NCBI RefSeq assembly: GCF_000785535.1
Contig: NZ_CP007595.1
Location: 62,001 to 126,000 of the forward strand
Source of the DNA: Arthrobacter sp. PAMC 25486
GTDB lineage: Bacteria; Actinomycetota; Actinomycetes; Actinomycetales; Micrococcaceae
DNA: 64,000 nucleotides
Direction: 5' to 3'
Shown here in pieces: positions 8,833 to 17,814 of the stretch. The stretch's first letter is position 1. Every line of letters begins with the position of its first letter. The translations under genes and the position numbers were made by a program. The notes beneath the pieces are model-generated. The model was not told the DNA's origin, did not search any database, and saw only the letters and a program-made list of their open reading frames with translations.

Positions 8833-9411
8833 ATGGGCGCGACAACAGTTTTCACCATTGGACACTCGACGCATCCCCTCGAGGAGTTCGTCGACATCCT
8901 CGGGGTCAGCGGCATTGAGCTGCTGATTGACGTGCGGACCGTGCCCGGCTCCCGGCACAATCCGCAATTCGGCGGGGATGCGCTGGCCGCCAGCATGCCC
9001 AGGCATGGCATCGAGTACCGGCAGATGAAGGACCTCGGCGGGCTGCGGCATACGCCCGCGGCCCTTGCAGCGCAGTCCATCAACGGGGCGTGGCGGAATA
9101 AAAGTTTCCGAAATTATGCCGACTACATGCAAACCACCCAATTCACCGCAGCTGTGGGGGAATTGATCGACGCAGCAGCCAAGCAGGTGGTGGTGATCAT
9201 GTGCGCCGAGGCTGTACCGTGGCGCTGCCACCGCTCGCTCATCGGTGACGCCCTGCTGGTCCGCGAGATCGCGGTCATGGACATCATGGGTAAATCGTCC
9301 GTCAAGCCGCATGCCCTGACCCGCTTCGCCCGGACCAAGGGAACGCGCCTCTGGTATCCGCCGGAGGAAAAGCGGCAAGAAACCAACGACGGCGGCACCT
9401 TGCCCCTGTGA
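8833..9411 (+). CDS. DUF488 family protein
   Basis: The start VFTIGHSTHPLEEFVDIL is the signature of DUF488 proteins, with the conserved ELLIDVRTVPGSRHNPQF, the segment IEYRQMKDLGGLRH, and the C-terminal VVIMCAEAVPWRCHRSLIGDALL, whose Cys and His-Arg are typical of the family. The biochemical role of DUF488 is not established. The GGGAGG ribosome binding site just before the ATG at 8833 supports this start. The frame is open far upstream, but that part overlaps the minus-strand membrane gene and shows no homology. It is likely monocistronic or coupled with the next gene, 51 bases downstream. Confidence 0.9.
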   Translation: MGATTVFTIGHSTHPLEEFVDILGVSGIELLIDVRTVPGSRHNPQFGGDALAASMPRHGIEYRQMKDLGGLRHTPAALAAQSINGAWRNKSFRNYADYMQTTQFTAAVGELIDAAAKQVVVIMCAEAVPWRCHRSLIGDALLVREIAVMDIMGKSSVKPHALTRFARTKGTRLWYPPEEKRQETNDGGTLPL

Positions 9412-9462
9412 CGTCGGCCAGTTGGGTCGAAGTGGGCACCGCAACGATGGAAGGATGGTGCC

Positions 9463-10755
9463 ATGGTGGAATTAAGTGGTGCAACGTTGGGCAAGCAGGT
9501 GCTGCCGCTGTTCCGCAGCCGGGCAAATCTGCATCGATGGGATGCGGTCCGTCGATACTGCGGACAGGCCGAGGATGGCATTGGGCTGCTGGAAGAAGCG
9601 GTAGGACGAGACGGGGCGGCCGTGGTGCTCCCGGTGGTTCAAAAAGCTCTGGCAGCGATGGGACGGGTCATGCTGCACGCCGACGACTCGAATGGCAGCA
9701 TCGGCGGCACCTTCGAACGCCTGATGACACTCCACGCCAGACTGTGCCGGGAAGCGCCTCCGGCGCCGGGCCGGTTGGTGTCGTGGACGATCCAGTTCCA
9801 GTTCGGCGACGGGCAGGATTTCGTCATGCCCGATCCGGTCGACTACGCGGCGGCCCTTGGCCCCAAGGGGCTTGAAAAGTACAGGGCCGAACTCGACAAG
9901 GTGGCTGCGGGAATCCCGCCCGAGATGGACGAGGCCCAGAAACAAGCTGCGCGCAGGCTCTACCTCGACGATCCCGCCGCCTGGGAACAGTTCAGCGAAC
10001 ACACGCATGCCAGATTCGTGCTGGCGTACAACGCCGAACGGCTTGCCGTGGCCCACAGGGACGTGCCCCGGATCATCGAGACCCACGCAGGGGACCAATC
10101 ACGCTCCTACAAGCTGCACAACACGGCGAAAGCGCTCGCGGAAATTGGCGAGACGGGTCTGGCCATGGACTGGGCGAAGCGTGGCGCGCTGCTGGAAAAC
10201 GGCCACCAAGGCGAAGCCGCAGGGGAATATTGGTGCGCGCTGCTGCACGAACATGCTCCCGGGGAGGAACTGGCTGCCCGCCTCGCTGTGTTTGAGCGGT
10301 GGCCAAGTTTTGTTCAGGCATCCCGGCTCCATGACGCCGCAGTGCCAACGGGGGCCTGGCCGTCGATGCGCGCAGAGGTGCTGGCAACATTGGCTGGACG
10401 GCCGGATGACTATGTTCAGTTCCTGCTGCTGACATTGAAGGACGTTCCCCTGGCCTGGGCGGAAGCGTACCGGGTGGGCCTGGACCGGGGTGACCTCTGG
10501 GAAAAGCTCATCGACGCCCACCGGGTCCATGATCCCGCAGCCGTCCTGTTCGTGCTCGAAAAACTCATCGTCGGGGGCCTCGCTGTTGCGGATGCCCGCA
10601 ACTATAGAACCGCAACGGCGCGCCTGCGAAAACACCGCGCCATATCCACCGCAGCCGGGCGCCCCGAGGCGACAGCGACCCTGCTCGCTGCAATCCGGGA
10701 GGCGAACCGCAACCGTCCAAGGCTGCTGCGGGAACTTGACCGGCTGAAATTTTAA
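9463..10755 (+). CDS. Protein resembling the C-terminal part of SWIM zinc-finger proteins (DUF6880-like)
   Basis: A 430-residue soluble, helix-rich protein. Segments such as LMTLHARLCREA, SWTIQFQFGDGQDFVMPDPVDYAAALG and EIGETGLAMDWAKRGALLE resemble the helical repeat region that follows the SWIM domain in actinobacterial SWIM zinc-finger proteins. No CxCxnCxH SWIM motif is present, so this would be a stand-alone version. The assignment is from memory of the family and tentative. AAGGA lies 8 bases before the ATG. No transmembrane or signal segment is seen. Function unknown. Confidence 0.6.
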   Translation: MVELSGATLGKQVLPLFRSRANLHRWDAVRRYCGQAEDGIGLLEEAVGRDGAAVVLPVVQKALAAMGRVMLHADDSNGSIGGTFERLMTLHARLCREAPPAPGRLVSWTIQFQFGDGQDFVMPDPVDYAAALGPKGLEKYRAELDKVAAGIPPEMDEAQKQAARRLYLDDPAAWEQFSEHTHARFVLAYNAERLAVAHRDVPRIIETHAGDQSRSYKLHNTAKALAEIGETGLAMDWAKRGALLENGHQGEAAGEYWCALLHEHAPGEELAARLAVFERWPSFVQASRLHDAAVPTGAWPSMRAEVLATLAGRPDDYVQFLLLTLKDVPLAWAEAYRVGLDRGDLWEKLIDAHRVHDPAAVLFVLEKLIVGGLAVADARNYRTATARLRKHRAISTAAGRPEATATLLAAIREANRNRPRLLRELDRLKF

Positions 10756-10808
10756 AGCAGGTTCCGCAAAGCCCGGAGCGTGTGCAGCGGGTCAGCCTGT
10801 TTAGCGGG

Positions 10809-11492
10809 TCAGCCAGCCGGACGCAGGCTGACCTGGATCCGCCCGTCCGGAAGGCGAGTGGCGCTCACATCCGCCAGGCTGTGGACCGTATGATCGGCGT
10901 CGAGCTCGCTGGCCATTTGCGTCCCAACCACGGCAAGCGTCACCGCACCGGCCGCCCGCCCGGAGGTCAGCCCGGCGGGTGCGTCCTCCACCACGAGGCA
11001 GCGGCTGATGTCCACGCCGAGCCGGGAGGCCCCGAGCAGGAATGGCTCCGGGTGCGGTTTGCCGTCGAGCACCTGGTCAGCGGTGACCAGGTGCTCGGGT
11101 CTGGCCACCCCGGCGGCGGCCATGCGAGCAAGCGCCAGGTCCAGGGTGCATGAGGTGACGATGGTCCACGAGCCTGCAGGCAGTGACGCCAGCAGCTCAA
11201 CGGCCCCGTCCTTGCGCACCACGCCACCGGTGTCGGCGAGCTCAAGGGCCTTGATTAGTTCGAACGCCTCAGCCTGCCGCTTGGGCTCAATGTGGCGGGT
11301 CACCAGGGCCTGGGCCGGCATACCGTGGCTGCCGTAGCGGAAACCTTCCAGTCCCATCCGCTCACCCCAGAGTCGCCAGGCCCGCTCGGTGGCCGGGGTC
11401 GAATCAATCAGTGTCCCGTCCAGATCAAACAGCAGCGCATCAACGGTGAACGTCCGCAAGGCCCTGCCGGGGGCGGCAGCATGAATCTTCAT
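10809..11492 (-). CDS. HAD-family phosphatase (sugar-phosphate phosphatase type)
   Basis: A 227-residue HAD hydrolase of the phosphoglucomutase/DOG-phosphatase subfamily. Motif I is FDLDGTLIDST (nucleophile and acid Asp), motif II VTSCT, motif III Lys in DGKPHPEPFLLGA, and motif IV VVEDAPAG. The cap domain lies between motifs I and II. It probably dephosphorylates a small sugar or glycerol phosphate, but the substrate cannot be read from sequence. It faces the previous gene tail to tail. The coding region carries a perfect 14-bp inverted repeat at 11066-11097. Confidence 0.85.
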   Translation of the reverse strand: MKIHAAAPGRALRTFTVDALLFDLDGTLIDSTPATERAWRLWGERMGLEGFRYGSHGMPAQALVTRHIEPKRQAEAFELIKALELADTGGVVRKDGAVELLASLPAGSWTIVTSCTLDLALARMAAAGVARPEHLVTADQVLDGKPHPEPFLLGASRLGVDISRCLVVEDAPAGLTSGRAAGAVTLAVVGTQMASELDADHTVHSLADVSATRLPDGRIQVSLRPAG

Positions 11493-11518
11493 GGCACCAC
11501 ACTAGCCGCGGCCGGCCC

Positions 11519-12352
11519 TCAGCCGAGGGCAATAGTGACCCCGGCCGCCACGCAATAGGCGCCCATCCCGCACAGGAGCCAGGCCAGCGCACGCCAGCCG
11601 GTCCGGCGTCGAACGCACAGGAAGGCGCCCAGGGTGAGGGACAGGCCGAGCAGGGCCAGCCCGACGACGTCGTCCTCCTGCGGGTTCTCGAAGATGCCGC
11701 CGCCCACACGCCAGAGCACGACGGCGGCTGCCATGGCCAGTCCCGCGGCGCCAAGGACCAGCAGCCCAGCCCTGGCCAACGGGGACGGGCCGCCGAGTGT
11801 GGTGGCGAAGGAACCGCCGAAGGGGCCGCCGCGCAACACGGCCGCTCGCTCCGGGTGCAGCAGCACAAAGGGCACGACCAGCACGGCAATCCACACCACG
11901 GTGAACAGGAGCGCGTTGAGTACGTCCTGGCCCTGGATGGCTGCCGAAACAGTGCCGACGGCCCCGATGGCACCGAGCGTGGCAGCCGTCCAGGACACCA
12001 GCGCCGTGTGGCCTGCGGGCCGGATGGCCAGGAAGAGGGCGGCCAGGCCAACGCCCGCCATGAGGAGCGCGGAGGCGGAGTCGGCCAGCCGGTGCAGTTC
12101 CGGCGTGCGCTCCCAGCCGTGGCCGCCAGAATCAGCCAGTGCCAGCCACGGGGTGAGAATCGACTGCCAGGCGCCAAAACCCACCAGCAGCAGCAGAGCG
12201 ATGACAGCTGCCGTGACCCTGAACATGACCACCCGGAATGCGCCGGCCCGGGCTGGGATAGGGCCTGCGTTCACTGTGGTCAGGCTGGCGTCCGTTTCGT
12301 CGGCGCCGTACGCGGTTTCTGGGGCAGTGATGCGGTTGGAATGGCTGGACAT
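11519..12352 (-). CDS. Membrane protein of unknown function, paralogue of 7966-8586
   Basis: A 277-residue protein with about seven hydrophobic segments after a 40-residue soluble N-terminus. I do not recognise the family. The C-terminal part (LWRVGGGIFENPQED, then ALAWLLCGM) is shared with the protein at 7966-8586, which is shorter and lacks some of the middle membrane segments. The ATG at 12352 is preceded by AAGGAAGGG, so the longer open frame upstream is not used. A perfect palindrome at 12386-12401, 34 bases upstream, suggests specific control. The gene is divergent from the sensor kinase at 12551. Confidence 0.75.
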   Translation of the reverse strand: MSSHSNRITAPETAYGADETDASLTTVNAGPIPARAGAFRVVMFRVTAAVIALLLLVGFGAWQSILTPWLALADSGGHGWERTPELHRLADSASALLMAGVGLAALFLAIRPAGHTALVSWTAATLGAIGAVGTVSAAIQGQDVLNALLFTVVWIAVLVVPFVLLHPERAAVLRGGPFGGSFATTLGGPSPLARAGLLVLGAAGLAMAAAVVLWRVGGGIFENPQEDDVVGLALLGLSLTLGAFLCVRRRTGWRALAWLLCGMGAYCVAAGVTIALG

Positions 12353-12385
12353 GGTTGACCCTTCCTTAAGTGTTGGAACAAGAAT

Positions 12386-12401
12386 TAGAACAAGTGTTCT
12401 A
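12386..12401. promoter_or_regulatory. Candidate repressor operator upstream of the membrane protein
   Basis: Perfect 7-2-7 palindrome TAGAACA-AG-TGTTCTA, with an additional direct half-site GGAACAAG at 12375-12382. The form resembles TetR-type operators. It lies between the divergent membrane-protein and sensor-kinase genes. Confidence 0.5.
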
Positions 12402-12550
12402 GCGTGTATCCGACGTGTTGCTCCCTCCATGGTGGCCTGCCCGACCTCGCAGGCGTCAGGGACGGGAGACCCGGCAGGACGGGCACTTTGCCCGGATGGA
12501 CGGGATAATCCGCCCTTGTCCGTTTGTCCGGGGGCAGGGAGACTAAGGCC

Positions 12551-14694
12551 ATGACACTGCATGGGGTGGTGAAGCTGTGCATGGCACGAAGCAAGCCGGT
12601 GGCGGGCTCGTTGCTGCTGCTTGCCGTAGCGGCAGCCGTCGTGGCCGGCATCGCCGAGTGGCAACACCGCTCGGTTGCAGACACCGCGCTGCTGCGCCTC
12701 ATCCCCGCGGTCGCGGAGGCTGTTGCCGGACTGGGCTGGGCAGCTGTGGGAGGGGTGTTGGCCTGGTTGCGGCCAGGCAACGTGCTCGGCTGGATCATGC
12801 TGGGTGTGGGGACGCTGGCCCAGGTGGGGCTGGCGGAGGAGAGTGTTGCCAACGCTGGCTGGTACGGCGTGCTGGATCCCAACGCCCCCTGGCAGGGTCG
12901 GGCCGGAGGGTTGGTGCTCTCCATAGTTACGGGCTTGGCCATTTACGTGATGATTGGGCTGCTGCCCGTGTTGTATCCGTCAGGCCGGTGGCCGGGGCGT
13001 GCTTGGCTGCTGCCTGCGGCGGCCGTCATTGCGGGTGCGATCCTGCTCCAGATCCAGTGGACCGCTGGGGTGCTGGCCTCGGCGGCACTCTCGGTTCCGG
13101 GCCCCGCGGGCATTGCGTCCCTGGACGGGCCGCCTGCTTGGATGGTGCTGGTCCCGGGAGCCACCTTTGCCCTGGGTGTGCTGGCAGTGTGGGCCATGTG
13201 CGTGGTGCGCCTGGTCCGGGCCCGGGCGCCCGAGCGTGCACAGTTGCTGTGGCTGTTGGTCACCGTGGCTGCTCTTCTGGCCACACAGTTGGCCGGAGGC
13301 AGCATTCCCGGCCGCTGGCTGCTGGCCCTCTGCTGTACCTGTTCCCCGCCGCGATCGCCGTAGGCATCCTCCGGTACCGGCTGCTGGGCATCGAGACCGT
13401 GCTGCGCCGCGGCCTCGTGTACGGGCTGCTGACCGCGTGCATCATTGCAGTGTATGCAGCGGCCCTGGCGGCTGCCGGGGTCCAGCTCACGCGCGAGCCG
13501 CTCGTGGCCGTGGTGGGCGCGGCCCTCGTGGCGGTGGGGCTCAGTCCACTGCGCACGTGGCTGCAGCGCGGCGTCGACGTGCTCCTGTACGGGCGCCGGT
13601 CCGATCCCATGAGCGCAGTTTCCCAGCTCGGCACCCTCGCCGCCGGTGCGCGGGAGGGTGAACTCCTCCACGTGGTCCTTGCCGGAGTGCAGGATGCCGT
13701 CAAGGCGACCTATGTGCGCATTGTGAAGCCCGACGGCGTGACCCTCGCCCATGTGGGTGGCGCCCCGGCAGTCGGAGGTGCAGGACCGGCCATTGATCCG
13801 GACACGGACGGGGGTGCCGGAACGGCCGACTTCACTGCCCGGCTTTCCCTGGGCAGCGTCGTTGTTGGCGACTTGGAGGTGGGTGGGCGGACGCCGGGGG
13901 AGCGTTACCCAAGTCGGGACGAGCGGTTGCTCCGGGCCATGGCGCCCCAGCTGGCCGCCGTCGTGCATGCCCTGGCGCTGACAACACAGGTGCAGGAGCA
14001 GCGTGACGCCGTGCTGGGGGCAACCGGCCGTGAACGGGAACGGCTGCGCAGGGACCTGCACGACGGGCTCGGTCCCTTGCTCACCGGGGTGGGCCTGGGG
14101 TTGCAGGGGCTCGGCGATGCCGTGGGCGATGCACGCCCGCGCGAACTGGTTGACGTGCTGCACAGGGAGGTCACGGCGGCCGTCGCCGAGGTGCGGCGGA
14201 TCCTTGACGATCTGGCTCCGGCCGCGCTCGCGGACGGGACGTTGGCGGGGGCTCTGCCGCAACGCATCAACGCCGTGGCCGGTCACCTGCCCAGCCAGGT
14301 CAAGATCGGCGCCCTGCCGGTCCTTCCGCCAGGCCTTGAGGAGGCTGTGTACAACGTCGCCAGCGAGGCCGTCGCCAATGCGGCCCGGCACGCACACGCC
14401 ACAGCGGTCACCGTCGAGGTCACGGCCGTTGCCCGGCTCCTGACGTTGAGGGTGCACGACGACGGCCGGGGAATTCCAGCCGACGCAATCCCCGGCATTG
14501 GGCTGGCTTCCATGCGGGCAAGGGCGGCGACTCTGGGAGGGACTGTGGACGGTGCCTCCTCGCCCGACGGGACTACGGTGACGTTGTCCCTGCCGTTGTC
14601 CCCGCCTCCATCGCCGGCGCTGTCCTCGCCCCTATCGCTGCCGCTGCCGGAGGGGGACCGCGCGGCTGTCAGCCCCCTGGAGGCGGTGCCATGA
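12551..14694 (+). pseudogene. Sensor histidine kinase of the NarL-type, split by a frameshift
   Basis: The N-terminal part reads from ATG 12551 and encodes several membrane helices (such as SLLLLAVAAAVVAGIAEW and WIMLGVGTLAQVGLAEE) but runs off at a stop at 13361-13363. Homology continues in the minus-one frame from about 13330 (LLYLFPAAIAVGILRYRLLG) through a GAF-like region, the HisKA_3 phosphoacceptor motif ERLRRDLHDGLGPLL and an HATPase with NAARHAHA and DDGRGIP-type motifs, up to 14694. Adding one C within CCCTC near 13328-13330 would restore ALLLYLF. It is therefore a one-base deletion, real or a sequencing artefact. The intact response regulator overlaps its stop (ATGA). Confidence 0.85.
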
Positions 14695-15386
14695 ACGACC
14701 CCGTGCGCATCGTCATTGCCGACGACCATCCCATGTTCCTTTACGGACTCGGTGCTGCGCTCGCAGGCAGCACCGAAGTGACGGTCGTGGGGGAATCCCG
14801 GGACGGGGAAGCGCTGGCCCGTGTGGTGGCCGCGGAACGTCCCGCCGTCGTCCTGACCGATTTGGAAATGCCGGGTGTGGACGGCACAAGTGCCATTGCG
14901 AACATTCGCGACACCTTCCCCGACATCGGCGTGCTGGTCCTGACGATGCACGCCGACGACGCTGCAGTTCTGGGTGCCATTCGGGCCGGTGCCAGAGGCT
15001 ACCTGCTCAAGGGCGCGGGCAGGGACGAGATTGTGCGGGCGGTCCTGACGGTTGCCGCGGGGGACACCGTGTTTGGCAGTGATGTGGGCAGGCGGGTTAC
15101 GGCGCACCTGCTGCGGGGTGTCGGAATGGCGGACATTTCCCTGCAGGGCGCCTCCGGTTCGGGGGCTGCCCCACAGGTGTTTGCTGAGCTCACCGCACGG
15201 GAGAACCAGGTTATGTCCCACGTGGCTGCCGGCCGCAGCAACTATGAGATCGCCAGGAGGCTGTACCTTTCCGAGAAGACCGTGCGGAACAATGTGGCCA
15301 CCATCCTGGCCAAGCTGTCCCTGCGGGACCGGGCCGCCGCCGTGGCCGCAGCACGGGACAGGGGGGTGTGGGATGCAACGCAGTGA
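14691..15386 (+). CDS. NarL/FixJ-family response regulator
   Basis: A 231-residue two-domain regulator. The receiver domain has the acidic pair in IVIADDHPMFLYG, the phosphoacceptor Asp57 in VLTDLEMPGVDG, the Thr/Ser of VLTMHADD and Lys of GYLLKGA. The C-terminal LuxR-type helix-turn-helix (LTARENQVMSHVAAGRSNYE then EKTVRNNVATILAKL) binds DNA. It overlaps the kinase stop by four bases, so it is the cognate partner of the frameshifted kinase upstream. Targets are unknown; the overlapping serine hydrolase gene downstream is a candidate. Confidence 0.93.
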   Translation: MNDPVRIVIADDHPMFLYGLGAALAGSTEVTVVGESRDGEALARVVAAERPAVVLTDLEMPGVDGTSAIANIRDTFPDIGVLVLTMHADDAAVLGAIRAGARGYLLKGAGRDEIVRAVLTVAAGDTVFGSDVGRRVTAHLLRGVGMADISLQGASGSGAAPQVFAELTARENQVMSHVAAGRSNYEIARRLYLSEKTVRNNVATILAKLSLRDRAAAVAAARDRGVWDATQ

Positions 15387-16986
15387 ACCCGCCCTCGACA
15401 GGCCCGGCGATCACTGTTCTACTGTGAAGTGGGCGCCAAGCCCCACCCGGCTCGCCAAGCAAGGAACTGCCACGCAGCAGCACGTGAAGATCACCACCGG
15501 AGCATTTCCCAGCCAAGATGTCGTGGAGGCGCCCGCGAACAGCATCGAAACCGCGCTGGAGAAGCTGCCCGGGATCATTGAGGAAAACCTGAAGAGGACT
15601 AAAATTCCGGGCATGGCAGTTGCCGTGGTGCATGCCGGAAAAACGGTATTCGCCCAGGGATACGGGGTGAAAAAGCTGGGCGGGACCGCGGCGATCGATG
15701 CCCAAACAGTATTTCAAATCGCCTCACTGTCCAAGCCGGTGGGGGCCACCGTGGTGGCCTCGCAAGTTTCCAACGGAGCCCTCAGCTGGGAGACCCCGAT
15801 CTCCGCCCTGCTGCCCGGCTTTGCACTCAACGACCCCTACATCAGCGGAACCCTGACCGTGGGTGACCTGTATTCGCACCGGTCGGGGCTGCCCAAGGCG
15901 GCCGGCGACAGCCTGGAAGACATCGGCCATGACCGCAGTACGGTTCTGCGCCGCCTGGCCCTGGTTCCACTGCAGCCCTTCAGAAGCAGTTACAACTATT
16001 CGAACTTTGGCCTGACAGCGGCGGCGGAAGCCGTGGCGCAGCAGGCGGGCCTGCCCTGGGTAGAGCTGTCCCAACGCGAGCTGTACACGCCGCTGGGCAT
16101 GGACTCCACAAGTTCCACCCATGCAGGCTTCCTTGCCCGTGCCAATCGGGCGGCGCTGCATGCGAAAACAGCCACAGGATTTGCTGCACTCTTTGAACGC
16201 AACGCCGATGCCCAGTCCCCGGCCGGCGGGGTCAGCTCCAACGTTGAAGACCTTGCGAAATGGATGGCGCTGATCTTGGGCCAGGGGACGCTGCAAGGAC
16301 AAGATTTCATCAAGCCGGAGGCGCTGCTGCCAGCGGTGACGGCGCACATGATTGCCGCCCACTCATCCTCCGCGGATGACCGTGCCAGCCATTACGGCTA
16401 TGGATTCGGGGTGGGCACACAGCCCGGCGGCAGGGTCAGCCTCTCGCATTCGGGTGCCTTCCTCCTCGGTGCGGGGACCTGCACGTCCCTCATTCCATCC
16501 CTGGATGTCGGGATCGTGGTGCTGACCAACGCCGGTCCCATTGGTGCTGCGGAGGCCGTGGGGGCCGAGTTCCTGGACTGCGCCCAATTTGGTGCCGTCA
16601 GACGGGACTGGGTGGCCGACTATGGCATGGCGATGGCCGGGTATTTCGCGCCCGAGGGAGACCTGGCCGGCGCTGCCGCACCGTCCCGGCCCGCGCCGTC
16701 GGACTCCCTGGAAGGGCTGGCAGGGAAGTATGCCAACGCCTATCACGGGCCCGCGTCGGTGCAGCTCGACGCCGGCAAGCTCACGGTTTCGCTGGGGCCC
16801 GAAGGTAACTATGCGCTGCCCTTGCGCCACTGGGATGCCAACGTTTTTTCCTTTGTGCCAACAGGTGAGAACGCGCCGGAGGGTTCACTGTCTTCGGCGG
16901 CTTTTGGGGTCGGTGCAGGCGGCAGCACAACTTTGCGGCTCGAATTCTTTGACTCGCTCGGCCTTGGCACGTGGGTGCGTTCGTAA
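15373..16986 (+). CDS. Serine hydrolase of the beta-lactamase/esterase EstB family
   Basis: A class C beta-lactamase-like fold. The SxxK motif is SLSK in FQIASLSKPVGATVVA, the YxN motif is YSN in YNYSNFGL, and the third motif is HSG in LSHSGAFLLG. A C-terminal extra domain of about 100 residues (LAGKYANAYHGPASVQLD onward) resembles DUF3471-type domains. It may be an esterase, D-aminopeptidase or cell-wall-related hydrolase. The start at 15373 overlaps the response regulator end and has a G-rich ribosome binding site. A GTG near 15424 or 15484 is also possible. No convincing signal peptide is seen, which is odd if it acts outside the cell. Confidence 0.82.
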   Translation: MQRSEPALDRPGDHCSTVKWAPSPTRLAKQGTATQQHVKITTGAFPSQDVVEAPANSIETALEKLPGIIEENLKRTKIPGMAVAVVHAGKTVFAQGYGVKKLGGTAAIDAQTVFQIASLSKPVGATVVASQVSNGALSWETPISALLPGFALNDPYISGTLTVGDLYSHRSGLPKAAGDSLEDIGHDRSTVLRRLALVPLQPFRSSYNYSNFGLTAAAEAVAQQAGLPWVELSQRELYTPLGMDSTSSTHAGFLARANRAALHAKTATGFAALFERNADAQSPAGGVSSNVEDLAKWMALILGQGTLQGQDFIKPEALLPAVTAHMIAAHSSSADDRASHYGYGFGVGTQPGGRVSLSHSGAFLLGAGTCTSLIPSLDVGIVVLTNAGPIGAAEAVGAEFLDCAQFGAVRRDWVADYGMAMAGYFAPEGDLAGAAAPSRPAPSDSLEGLAGKYANAYHGPASVQLDAGKLTVSLGPEGNYALPLRHWDANVFSFVPTGENAPEGSLSSAAFGVGAGGSTTLRLEFFDSLGLGTWVRS

Positions 16987-17032
16987 CCGAGAGCAGTGAA
17001 AGCGCGCCGTGAACCGGCGCCAACGTGTGCGG

Positions 17033-17725
17033 CTAGCTGCGGATCGTGGCAGGTTTGCCGCTGAGCTGTGCGCCGGCAATGATCAGGCCCTGACCCACCG
17101 TGTACGTCAGCATCACCATGGCGCTGCTCCATCCAGGCATGAGCTCCAGGGCAAAGATCCGAAACGCCAGTATGGTGTCCGAGGCGAGGAAGAAGATGCC
17201 GCCACACAAGATGACTGGATGGCAGCGGGTGGACAGGGCCGCCGTGCCGCCCAGCACCAGGCCATAGGCTGCCACGGCGAAGGCCAGCCCACCAGCACGG
17301 GGCCACAGGAAGATGAGCAGCACCACCCACCAGGCCGCAAAGACCAGCGCCCACCACGGCAGCGGCCTGACGGCGAGATGGCGCCAAAACACCCCCATAT
17401 AGCAAAGGTGGGCAATGCCAAAGCACAGCAGCATCAGTGGCAGTGTCGGGGCAAACGGGAAGAAGGTGCCGGCACCGTCGCCCAACCATGAGAAGAACAG
17501 CCCGGCCAGGAGCAACCACAGGACCACCGTGCTGGTGAACCGGCGCATGCCCCACACCGCGGCCAAGGCCAGTGCCGGCATGAGCAGCAACTTGGTGGGC
17601 CCCGCAACGGCCTCATTCGCGGCAAACAGCGCGAAAACATGGACTGCGGAGGCCAGCACAAAGGGCACAAAACCCCACCACAAAGGCCGGGAGTGCCGCC
17701 GTCGCACGGTCAATTCAGCAGACAT
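17033..17725 (-). CDS. Lysoplasmalogenase-like YhhN/TMEM86 membrane protein
   Basis: A 230-residue protein with about eight predicted membrane helices. It carries the YhhN family hallmarks FFSWLGDGAGTFF and GGIFFLASDTILAF, each with a conserved Asp in a membrane segment, plus MLTYTVGQGLI near the C-terminus. TMEM86 homologues hydrolyse the vinyl ether bond of lysoplasmalogen. Whether the bacterial version does so is not known. It is divergent from the GyrI-like gene, with about 90 bases between them. Confidence 0.85.
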   Translation of the reverse strand: MSAELTVRRRHSRPLWWGFVPFVLASAVHVFALFAANEAVAGPTKLLLMPALALAAVWGMRRFTSTVVLWLLLAGLFFSWLGDGAGTFFPFAPTLPLMLLCFGIAHLCYMGVFWRHLAVRPLPWWALVFAAWWVVLLIFLWPRAGGLAFAVAAYGLVLGGTAALSTRCHPVILCGGIFFLASDTILAFRIFALELMPGWSSAMVMLTYTVGQGLIIAGAQLSGKPATIRS

Positions 17726-17814
17726 GGGACTCCTTGCCTGCAGCGGCCACCTGTCGCCGCTGCGGTAAACGATTTAGGCTGGACAACAATGAACCAGCGG
17801 GGATGGGGACAGCC

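Noticed and set aside
12577..13330. Arg/Gly-rich upstream part of the plus-strand frame that carries the kinase domain
   Set aside because: The membrane helices are in the other frame from 12551, so this part is out-of-frame noise and only the portion after about 13330 is genuine.
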